From: Rhizobium sp. G21
GTDB lineage: Bacteria; Pseudomonadota; Alphaproteobacteria; Rhizobiales; Rhizobiaceae
Length of the DNA stretch: 64,000 nt
NCBI RefSeq assembly: GCF_014158035.1
Contig: NZ_JACFXW010000001.1
Span: 992,001-1,056,000, forward strand
Direction: 5' to 3'
Shown here: positions 46,253-54,139 of the stretch, piece by piece
Numbering within the stretch: position 1 is the first letter of the stretch
Layout of the letters: each line of letters opens with the position of its first letter
Position numbers and translations under genes: made by a program
Notes under the pieces: model-generated
Told to the model about the DNA's origin: nothing
The model's input: only the letters and a program-made list of their open reading frames with translations
Databases searched by the model: none

Positions 46253-47911
46253 TCACATATTCGGATAGACAGGCCCTTCGCCGCCCTGCGGCGGAACCCA
46301 GGTGATGTTCTGGTTGGGGTCCTTGATGTCGCAGGTCTTGCAGTGCACGCAGTTTTGCGCGTTGATCACGAAGACCTTGTCGCCGTCCTTCTCCACCCAT
46401 TCATAGACGCCGGCCGGACAGTAGCGCGAGGACGGGCCGGCAAAAACGTCGAGTTCGGACGACTTCTGCAGCGCCGGATCCTTAAGACGCAGATGGATCG
46501 GCTGGTCTTCCTCGTGATTGGTGTTGGACAGGAACACCGAGGACAGGCGGTCGAAGGTCAGCACGCCGTCGGGCTTGGGATAGTCGATCTTCTTGTGCTG
46601 GGCGGCAGGCTCCAGCGAGGCGGCGTCGGTCTTGCCGTGCTTCAGCGTGAAGGGCGACGTACCGAAGATCTGGTTGATCCACATATCCAGGCCGCCGATC
46701 GCCACGCCGATCGCCGTGCCGAATTTCGACCAGAGCGGCTTGACGTTGCGGACGCGCTTCAGATCCTTGCCGATGTCGCCGGCGCGCCATTCGTTTTCGA
46801 TCTCGATGACTTCGTCATTGGCGCGGCCAGCAGCGATCGCAGCTGAAATCTTTTCTGCGGCGAGCATGCCGGAGAGCACCGCATTGTGGCTGCCCTTGAT
46901 GCGCGGCACGTTGACGAAGCCGGCCGAACAGCCGATCAGCGCCCCGCCCGGGAAGGTCAGCTTCGGCACGGACTGGTACCCGCCTTCGGTGATGGCGCGA
47001 GCGCCGTAGGAGATGCGCTTTGCGCCCTCAAACACGCCGCAGATCGCCGGATGCGTCTTGAACCGCTGCATCTCCTCGAACGGGAAGAGGTAGGGATTCT
47101 TATAGTTCAGATGCACGACGAAGCCGACGGCGACCTGATTGTCTTCGAGATGATAGAGGAACGATCCGCCGCCGGTCTTCATGTCGAGCGGCCAGCCGAA
47201 GGAATGCTGCACGAGGCCCCGTCTGTGGTTTTCCGGCTTGACCTGCCAGAGTTCCTTGATGCCGATGCCGAACTTTTGGGGCTCGCGATCCTTCGAGAGG
47301 TCGTATTTGGCGATCAGCTGCTTGGCGAGCGAGCCGCGCACGCCCTCGCCGATCAGCGTATATTTGCCGAGAAGCTCCATGCCGCGGGCATAGTTTCCTG
47401 TCGGCTCTCCGTCGCGGCCGATGCCCATGTCGCCGGAGGCGACGCCGCGCACCGCGCCGTTCTCATCATAAAGCACTTCGGTGGCGGCGAAGCCCGGATA
47501 GATCTCGACGCCGAGTTCTTCCGCCTTGGTCGCTAGCCAGCGACAGACATTGCCGAGCGAGACGATGTAATTGCCATGATTGTTCATCAAAGGCGGCATG
47601 AAGATATTCGGCAAGCGGATGGAGCCCGCCGGCCCCAGAAACAGGAAATGGTCATCGGTGACTGGGGTCTTGAACGGATGATCCGCCTCGTCGCGCCAAC
47701 CTGGCAGCAGCCGGTCGACGCCGATGGGATCGACCACCGCGCCCGACAAGATATGCGCACCGACTTCCGCGCCTTTTTCCAGCACCACCACCGACAGCTC
47801 GGGATTGACCTGCTTCAGCCTGATGGCGGCGGCAAGACCCGCGGGACCTGCGCCCACGATCACCACGTCGAATTCCATGCTCTCGCGTTCGGGCAATTCC
47901 ATGTCGCTCAT
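46253..47911 (-). CDS. Electron transfer flavoprotein-ubiquinone oxidoreductase
   Basis: 552 residues. An FAD-binding VVIVGAGPAGLAAAIRLK opens the protein. The C-terminal 4Fe-4S cluster is bound by Cys in SSRYCPAG and NCVHCKTCDIKDP. The enzyme passes electrons from ETF (fatty-acid and amino-acid dehydrogenases) to ubiquinone at the inner membrane. I start at the ATG 47911 (SDMELPERESMEFD). The in-frame ATG at 47986 extends 25 non-conserved residues. Often called ETF-QO or etfD/fixC-like. Confidence 0.92.
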   Translation of the reverse strand: MSDMELPERESMEFDVVIVGAGPAGLAAAIRLKQVNPELSVVVLEKGAEVGAHILSGAVVDPIGVDRLLPGWRDEADHPFKTPVTDDHFLFLGPAGSIRLPNIFMPPLMNNHGNYIVSLGNVCRWLATKAEELGVEIYPGFAATEVLYDENGAVRGVASGDMGIGRDGEPTGNYARGMELLGKYTLIGEGVRGSLAKQLIAKYDLSKDREPQKFGIGIKELWQVKPENHRRGLVQHSFGWPLDMKTGGGSFLYHLEDNQVAVGFVVHLNYKNPYLFPFEEMQRFKTHPAICGVFEGAKRISYGARAITEGGYQSVPKLTFPGGALIGCSAGFVNVPRIKGSHNAVLSGMLAAEKISAAIAAGRANDEVIEIENEWRAGDIGKDLKRVRNVKPLWSKFGTAIGVAIGGLDMWINQIFGTSPFTLKHGKTDAASLEPAAQHKKIDYPKPDGVLTFDRLSSVFLSNTNHEEDQPIHLRLKDPALQKSSELDVFAGPSSRYCPAGVYEWVEKDGDKVFVINAQNCVHCKTCDIKDPNQNITWVPPQGGEGPVYPNM

Positions 47912-48086
47912 CTCAAAAACTCCGGCCGGGCGCGCAAATTGGTCGAAGTCTTGTGTCAAATCCGCAAAACCTTGTCGAGCCAGCAAACGACATAAGCCTA
48001 TCTCATTTGCTCATACCTTACTTTGACGTAAACGTAAATTATCGGACAAAAAAATGTTAGAAGAATTGCTGCCATGAACCTGTATA

Positions 48087-48452
48087 TCAATAGGGTCGCG
48101 CCAAATCTGGGAACATGGGGAAATGTTTGAGGTTCAACGTCGCCAACGGCTTTTGCATCGAGATGGCAGTCGACGCGATAACAGCATCTACAAGATCTAC
48201 GCCGTGGCTCGGTCCATAGCGGCGAAGATATTCACCCGCGCGCAAGGAAATATCGAGATCCACGGGCACGCAGGCCATTTTCTCAAACAGCGCGCGGAAC
48301 AGCGTTTCCTCCGACGTCTTGCGGACGCCACGCATGACTTCCACGACAGTCAGCATAGAGATGGCGGGACGCTCATTCTGGTGTAGGAGAAAATTGAGAG
48401 CGGCTTGGTTGCCCCGGGAAACATCAATCAGAATGCAACTGTCGACAATCAT
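48087..48452 (-). CDS. VapC-type PIN-domain toxin
   Basis: A 121-residue PIN ribonuclease with all acidic residues visible: Asp in MIVDSCILIDV, Glu in VVEVMRG, and Asp in GVDLVDAVIASTA. Its ATG overlaps the upstream antitoxin stop (ATGA). VapC toxins cleave tRNA or rRNA. It appears intact. Confidence 0.85.
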   Translation of the reverse strand: MIVDSCILIDVSRGNQAALNFLLHQNERPAISMLTVVEVMRGVRKTSEETLFRALFEKMACVPVDLDISLRAGEYLRRYGPSHGVDLVDAVIASTAISMQKPLATLNLKHFPMFPDLARPY

Positions 48453-48640
48453 GCGCCGTCGGCTCTTGACATTCGCTCGACGAGTTTTCGCCGCTCCTCG
48501 ATGGTTTGTCGGTCCAGGTCATCATGATCCCGCCAGACGCCGAAAACGGCCTGAAGCGCAGACCTCCACTCCGCTGAACCGTCATTTTCTGTCGCGTTTA
48601 TCTTATCGGCGCCGTCTCGGCTTGCAGTCGTACTGGCCAT
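48449..48640 (-). CDS. VapB-type antitoxin
   Basis: A 63-residue protein from the ATG at 48640. The central part (SAEWRSALQAVFGVWRDHDD) and a C-terminal Arg-rich helix (RQTIEERRKLVERM) suit a toxin-binding arm. There is no classic AbrB or RHH motif that I can see. It is identified mainly by its position before, and overlap with, vapC. Confidence 0.65.
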   Translation of the reverse strand: MASTTASRDGADKINATENDGSAEWRSALQAVFGVWRDHDDLDRQTIEERRKLVERMSRADGA

Positions 48641-48784
48641 GCGGAAGATCCTCCGTGTCCTTCGCGCGAAGGTAGTCGCGTTCAGGCTCAGCGTCAAATT
48701 CCCATTGCCATCCCCCTGCCCCTGTGGCATGAGGCGCGCCTTCCGCTGCGGCGCAGCATTTCCCATTTCCGATGGAGTTTTCAG

Positions 48785-50077
48785 ATGGCGACCGCGCTCG
48801 GCCTGGATTTCGGCACCACCAACACCGTGCTCGCGGTCAAGGAAGGCAACGGCTCGCGTTCGCTCACCTTCGACAGCCTCGCCGGCCACACCGACAGCAT
48901 GCGCACCTGTCTGTCCTTCATGAAGGACGGTCGTCTCGGCGCGTCCAAGCTGGATGTCGAAGCGGGCGCCGCGGCGATCCGCGTCTTTGTCGACAATCCC
49001 GGCGATGTGCGTTTCCTGCAGTCGATCAAGACATTTGCCGCCTCGCCCTTGTTTCAGGGCACGCTGGTCTACGCCAAGCGCTTCAGCTTCGAAGACCTGA
49101 TGGAGACCTTCCTCAACCGACTGCGCGATTATGCCGGCGCGGCGCTCGACAGCGGCATCAATCGCATCGTCGTCGGACGGCCGGTCAAATATGCCGGCGC
49201 CAATCCCGATGAAGGCTTGGCCGTCACGCGTTACAACGAGGCGCTAGGCCGTCTCGGCTTTCCGGAAGTGCATTTCGTCTATGAGCCGGTCGCCGCGGCC
49301 TTCTTCTTCGCCGAAAAGCTGAAGCGCGACGCCACCGTGCTGGTGGCCGATTTCGGCGGCGGCACCACCGATTATTCCGTCATCCGCTTCGAAACTGCTG
49401 CGGGCCGGCTGACGGCGACGCCGCTCGGCCATTCCGGCGTCGGCGTGGCCGGCGACCAGTTCGATTACCGCATTATCGACAACCTCGTCTCGCCGGTGAT
49501 CGGCAAAGGCTCGAAATTCAAGAGCTTCGACAAGATCCTCGATGTTCCGACCAATTACTACGCCAATTTCGGTCGCTGGAACCAGCTGTCGATCTTCAAG
49601 ACGCTCAAGGATTTTCAGGACTTGAAGGGTCTGGTTCGCGCCTCGCTCGAGCCGGAAAAGCTCGAAGCCTTCATCGATCTGATCGACCAGGATGAAGGCT
49701 ATCCGCTCTATCAGGCCGTGTCGCGGACCAAGATGCGTCTGTCGGAAGAGGAAGAGACCGAATTCTTCTTTGCGCCGCTCGGCGAGAAGAGCCGCCGCAT
49801 GGTCAAGCGCACGGATTTCGAAGGCTGGATCGCCGACGACCTCAAGGCGATGGAAACCGCGCTCGACGACGCGCTGACCAAGACCGGCATGTCGCCCGGG
49901 GCGATCGACAAAGTCTTCCTCACCGGCGGCACCTCCTTCGTGCCGGCGGTGCGCCGCCTGTTCGAAAACCGCTTCGGCGCCGAGCGCATCGAAAGCGGCG
50001 GCGAACTCCTCTCCATCGCCCATGGCCTCGCCCTGATCGGCGAACGCGAGGACGCGGCGGATTGGGCGGCGCTGTGA
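48785..50077 (+). CDS. yegD: Hsp70-family chaperone (YegD-like)
   Basis: A 430-residue actin-like ATPase with phosphate-1 ALGLDFGTTNTV, phosphate-2 VLVADFGGGTTDYSV and adenosine motif VFLTGGTSFVPAVRRLF. It lacks the long substrate-binding domain of DnaK, as does E. coli YegD. Divergent from the VapBC pair. A 60-bp copy of its 3' end recurs at 50771. Confidence 0.88.
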   Translation: MATALGLDFGTTNTVLAVKEGNGSRSLTFDSLAGHTDSMRTCLSFMKDGRLGASKLDVEAGAAAIRVFVDNPGDVRFLQSIKTFAASPLFQGTLVYAKRFSFEDLMETFLNRLRDYAGAALDSGINRIVVGRPVKYAGANPDEGLAVTRYNEALGRLGFPEVHFVYEPVAAAFFFAEKLKRDATVLVADFGGGTTDYSVIRFETAAGRLTATPLGHSGVGVAGDQFDYRIIDNLVSPVIGKGSKFKSFDKILDVPTNYYANFGRWNQLSIFKTLKDFQDLKGLVRASLEPEKLEAFIDLIDQDEGYPLYQAVSRTKMRLSEEEETEFFFAPLGEKSRRMVKRTDFEGWIADDLKAMETALDDALTKTGMSPGAIDKVFLTGGTSFVPAVRRLFENRFGAERIESGGELLSIAHGLALIGEREDAADWAAL

Positions 50078-50082
50078 GCGGG
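50023..50082 (+). repeat. Direct repeat, copy A (yegD 3' end)
   Basis: Encodes the last residues GLALIGEREDAADWAAL and the stop of yegD. The matching copy B at 50771-50830 reads GLTLIGEREEAADWVAL and stop. The copies flank the insert carrying the Imm45-like gene. Confidence 0.85.
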
Positions 50083-50158
50083 AGTTCATGTTCGTCGGCA
50101 GCGATGAAGCTAGCCGAAAGATAAGGAGTTCCGTAGGTTGCCGGGCAAGGAGGCTCCG

Positions 50159-50512
50159 ATGAAGCTATCAGAATACGCCGCTTCGGAAAATGGAAACACA
50201 TTTTATCACGGAGAACGACTTCTGTTCCCAGGAGATGGGATTATCCATGAGGATTGGCTTGAAGTCATGCTGTGCAAATTTTCGGAGTACGGCGGAGGGT
50301 ATGGTTTCGTCATCTTATCTGGTCGCAAAGCCGGACGCATACTAACAACTCTTCCCAAAGAAGCTGAAACACCCCGACACGAAGCCGTATCGTCCGCTTG
50401 GCTGATAGAAAATTTCAACGAATGGGTGTATGAAGACACAGACATCCAGGATGTTTACGTACTGGAGCAGCCAGATGCTGCCCAGAGTCCGTCAACGGAA
50501 AACGATAGTTAG
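50159..50512 (+). CDS. Imm45-like immunity protein
   Basis: 117 residues from the ATG at 50159, which is preceded by AAGGAGG. The pattern MKLSEY, EDWLEVMLCKFSEYGGGYGF, GRKAGRI and WLIENFNEWVYEDTDIQDVY is what I recall of the Imm45 family of polymorphic-toxin immunity proteins. No cognate toxin gene is adjacent, so this may be an orphan immunity gene. Composition is more AT-rich than its neighbours. Family assignment is from memory of the motif. Confidence 0.6.
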   Translation: MKLSEYAASENGNTFYHGERLLFPGDGIIHEDWLEVMLCKFSEYGGGYGFVILSGRKAGRILTTLPKEAETPRHEAVSSAWLIENFNEWVYEDTDIQDVYVLEQPDAAQSPSTENDS

Positions 50513-50850
50513 AACGGCAAGGATTCTCCCCTACTGGCCGACCATCTAGTATGCCGACGCGGTAATGTGTAGCAAAGTCCCGGCTTTTCATAATCCTTGA
50601 CTACCGCTTCGGTCTAAAGATGACGCACGCCGAGGCCACGCTAGATTTTGTTCGTGAGGTTCGCCGATGACCTCGGCTGAGAGTGGAACCTGAAGGCCCA
50701 AAGCGGCGGAGGTTTTATCCGCAATAGTGATTACCGCAGTATCACGCCAATTAGCGAGGCTAGTGGCCTCTGGCCTCACCCTGATCGGCGAACGCGAGGA
50801 GGCGGCGGACTGGGTGGCGTTGTGAGCGGGGGCTTGCCTCGGTCATCTCT
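50513..50850. other. Gene-free stretch ending in a copy of the yegD tail
   Basis: This 338-bp stretch has no supported gene. Its last part, 50771-50830, repeats 50023-50082 (the final codons and stop of yegD) with about five differences in 60 bases. Confidence 0.75.
50771..50830 (+). repeat. Direct repeat, copy B (remnant yegD tail)
   Basis: Five mismatches to 50023-50082 over 60 bp. Homology ends just after the stop codon. No further yegD sequence precedes it. Confidence 0.85.
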
Positions 50851-51540
50851 CTATAGAGATATATCTGAAAACCCTCGTAGTCGGGGGAGGAATGTTTTTT
50901 TGAAGAGTTCGGCGAAGCAGGATCCGCAATAAGAGGACGCCTCATCGATGTTTTCCGAGAAGTAATTACGCCAAAACTCGTCTTCCCATCCGCCGATTCT
51001 CAATTCGGCGCTATCACTCTTGCGCCTCGAAATAATGACGAAGGGTAGATCCGGGTTGTAAGTCATCCATACAGCCGCGTTACTGTCAAATAAAATATAG
51101 TCATTGTTTCCCCCGCCATCCCGCGCGAGCTCATGGGCTATATCATAGCTAAACATCTCCAACTCCGCCGCCACAAAGTGCCTAGGATCGCAAGAGAAAA
51201 CGTATTTTTTGCGTGATAGAGCCTTGTTGAAAAAATCCTGAATAACATGGGATAATGGGTGATCATGAACATCCTTATCTTCATGTTCATCGATGCTGAA
51301 GGGGATCGCCACATGATTGACGCCATTCACCTCAGGCAACAGAGGCAAGCTCAGGATACGGTCCCATCTTTCTCCTCGAGATAACAAAAGATCAAATAGT
51401 TTGTGATGATCGATCTTGTTTGCCTGCTCCGGATCCAGGAGCTTTACAGACATTGAGGTCAGCCAATGACGAAGCGGCGCATCGCCTTCCTCGTTTTTAA
51501 GCGGGTCATAGGCGTCTTCGTTAAAGAAGGCTCTTCTCAT
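50851..51540 (-). CDS. Hypothetical protein of the yegD-flanking insert
   Basis: A 229-residue soluble protein, acidic and aromatic-rich (WEDEFWRNYFSENIDEASSY, SCDPRHFVAAELEMFSYDIA). It has no signal peptide, membrane helix or motif that I recognise. The size and composition would suit an immunity or toxin-interacting protein like its neighbour, but that is only a guess from context. It starts with the remnant yegD tail at its 3' side. Confidence 0.6.
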   Translation of the reverse strand: MRRAFFNEDAYDPLKNEEGDAPLRHWLTSMSVKLLDPEQANKIDHHKLFDLLLSRGERWDRILSLPLLPEVNGVNHVAIPFSIDEHEDKDVHDHPLSHVIQDFFNKALSRKKYVFSCDPRHFVAAELEMFSYDIAHELARDGGGNNDYILFDSNAAVWMTYNPDLPFVIISRRKSDSAELRIGGWEDEFWRNYFSENIDEASSYCGSCFAELFKKTFLPRLRGFSDISL

Positions 51541-51797
51541 ATGTCAGACTTCCTCATGCTCCCTCGCATACCCATATCTTTGCCGGCTTCGTTTTGCAGA
51601 AACAACCAATAGCAGTGATGGCAATTCTCTGTCATGGTTTCCTTTAAACATTGCAGTGCCGATTTTCGGCCCGGTCATAGGAACAAACCCTCCTCTCCCC
51701 CAAACGCACGCATCGGCTTCGCCGATGGACGGCGCGGACGGAATAGCCTAAGCACCCGGCCGCACGCTACAATCGGCGCGCGCGACGGAGCCTTGAT
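51541..51797. other. Intergenic region, right edge of the yegD insert
   Basis: Between divergent genes. Composition returns to GC-rich from about 51660. I see no repeat, tRNA or IS end. Confidence 0.4.
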
Positions 51798-52957
51798 GTG
51801 ACCAACAGCCTCAAATCGATTTCCAGCCTGCTTCTCACGATCTTCATCGTCATGACCGGTTTCGGGCTGGGCGGCTATATCGTGCAGTTGCGCGCGCTCG
51901 GCGAAGGCTGGACGGCCTATGACATTTCGCTGATCGGCGCGGTTTATTCGCTCGGCTATACGCTCTCGTCCTTCGTCACGCCACGCTTCATCCGCCGCAC
52001 CGGCCATATCCGGGTGTTCTCCGCCTATATCGCGTTGATGTCGATTTCGATCCTGCTCTGCTCGCTCGAGCAGACGCCGCTGTGGTGGATGCTGTTTCGC
52101 GGCCTGTTCGGCTTCGCCATCGCCGGCGGCTACATGATCATGGAAAGCTGGATCAACGAGAAGGCGACCAATGAAAATCGCGGCCTGATGTTTTCGGTCT
52201 ATATGGTGGTGGCCATGGGCGGCTCGATCGCCGGCCCCTATATCGCGGCGCTCGCCGATCCCATGACCACGGTTCTGTTCATCGTCGCCGCCATCCTGTT
52301 TTCGGTGGCGATCTTCCCAATCGCGCTGTCGTCCAGCACCTCGCCCTCCATCCCCACCGAAGCGGGTTTCGATCTCAAGGGACTGTGGACGCGCTCGCCC
52401 GTCGCCTTTGTCGGCACCTTCATCGCCGGCGTCATTTCGGCGGCCTGGGTGAATTTCTCCGCCGTCTACGCCAAAATGAGCGGGCTGAGCGAAACCGGCG
52501 GCGCAAATCTCATCGCCGCCGTCATATTGGGCTCCGTGGTGGCGCAGTTTCCGCTCGGCCGCATTTCCGACCACATGGACCGCCGGCTGGTGATGGTCGG
52601 CTGCGGCGCGTTCGGCATCGTCGCGGCGCTCGCCATGGCGGCGTCGTCAGCCTCGCCCTATTTCGTCTATCTCTCGGGCTTCCTCGCCGGCATGGTGATC
52701 TTCCCGATCTATTCGCTGAATGTCGCGCATGCCAACGATCTCGCGAGCCCGGCGAATATGTGCGGATCTCGAGCGGCATCACTGTGCTCTACGGATTGGG
52801 CGTCGTCGTCGGCCCCCTGGCCGCCGGCCAGGCCATCGCCTTCGGCGGCGCGCCGGGCCTGCCGATGCTGCTGGCTCTGTGTTTCGCGCTCTACGGCGCT
52901 TATGCGGGGCTTCGCTTGCGGCAGCGTCCCGCCGTCATCCCGCCGTCGGACGTTTGA
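51798..52957 (+). CDS. MFS transporter (YcaD-like), frameshifted
   Basis: About 386 residues after correction. Twelve transmembrane helices begin with LLLTIFIVMTGFGLGGYIVQ. WINEKATNENRGLMFSVYMV is a YcaD-family feature, and GRISDHMDRRLVM is a motif-A-like loop. At 52749-52750 one C is missing. Restoring it reads LASPGEYVRISSGITVLYGL and continues to the stop at 52957. The GTG at 51798 is the start. The gene overlaps the convergent EamA gene by 23 bp. Substrate unknown. Confidence 0.82.
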
Positions 52958-53851
52958 CGCCGCGGCGGCTTTCCCGCCAGATGATGAACACGCCGGAGCC
53001 GATGATCACGGCGGCTCCCAGATACAGGGAGGCGCTGAGCGTTTCCCCGAACAGCAAATAGCCCACCGCCGCCCCGCCGATGATTGACGTATACTCGAAA
53101 GGCGCGATGGTCGAGACGTCGGCGTAACGGTAACTCTCGGTCAGAAGGATCTGCGCCACCCCGCCGAAGAAACCGGCCCCCATCAGCATCAGCGCCTGCT
53201 CCCAGCTCATCGCCGGCCAGCCAAAGGGGATGGTAAGAAGCGACAGCAAGGTCGCCGACAGCGAGAAATACAACACGATCGTCGGCGTATTCTCGGTGCG
53301 CACCAACTGCCTGACCTGCACCATGGCGAGCGCCGCCAGCGCCGCGCTCGTCAAGGCCGCGATTGCGCCCGCAAATTCTCCGGCGCTCATCCGCCCCGAT
53401 GTGAACAGATCGAGTTTCGGCCAGAGAATGATCATCACCCCCAAGAACCCCACGGCCACCGCGCTCCAGCGATAGGCCCGAACCGTCTCCCCAGAAGCAC
53501 GGCGCCTGCGATGACGGTGAACAGCGGCAACGCATAGCCGATGACGATCGCCTCCGGCAGCGGCAGATGCACCAACGCGTAAAAGCCGAACGACATCGAT
53601 ATAACGCCAATAAAGCCGCGCTTGAAATGGCCGAAGGGGTTGTCGGTGCGGAAGGCCGAGAGAAATTCGCCGCGCATCGCCAGCCAGGCTAGGATTGCAG
53701 GCATGGCGAAGAGGGATCGAAAGAAGGTGATCTCCCCGGTCGCCAACCCCTTGCCGCCTTCCTTGATCAGGATCTGCATGCAGAGAAACAGCACGATCGA
53801 CAGCAGCTTCATCGTGATGCCGCGCAGCGGATTGGTGACGGTCTTGTCCAT
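52935..53851 (-). CDS. EamA/DMT-family permease, frameshifted
   Basis: About 305 residues with ten transmembrane helices. The first EamA half (EITFFRSLFAMPAILAWLAM, LPLPEAIVIGYALPLFTVIA) is in one frame up to AVLLG. A GGGG run near 53491 then needs one more G to read LGETVRAYRWSAVAVGFLGV and join the second half (TESYRYADVSTIAPFEYTSI). The ATG at 53851 is the preferred start. Confidence 0.82.
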
Positions 53852-54139
53852 GGGATTCGGCTCGGCAGGGCTTGAGTTTCCCACTTGCGCTCATTCGACG
53901 GCCAAGACAAGACGTCGATGGGCAAAATAGCGACGGCTGTGATCATCCCGCCCCAAGAATGATCGCATACGATCGACTGCAAGACAAAGCTGTTCGCATT
54001 TGATACATGTTAACGTTAGATCAGCATTTCACTGAAATACTGCCGCCGGATTTGCGCGCATCGCATGAATTGCAAGCGGGATGAGCGCTTTCGCCGACGA
54101 TCACCATGATGATTCGCGCTTGCAAACCGGGAAGACACG

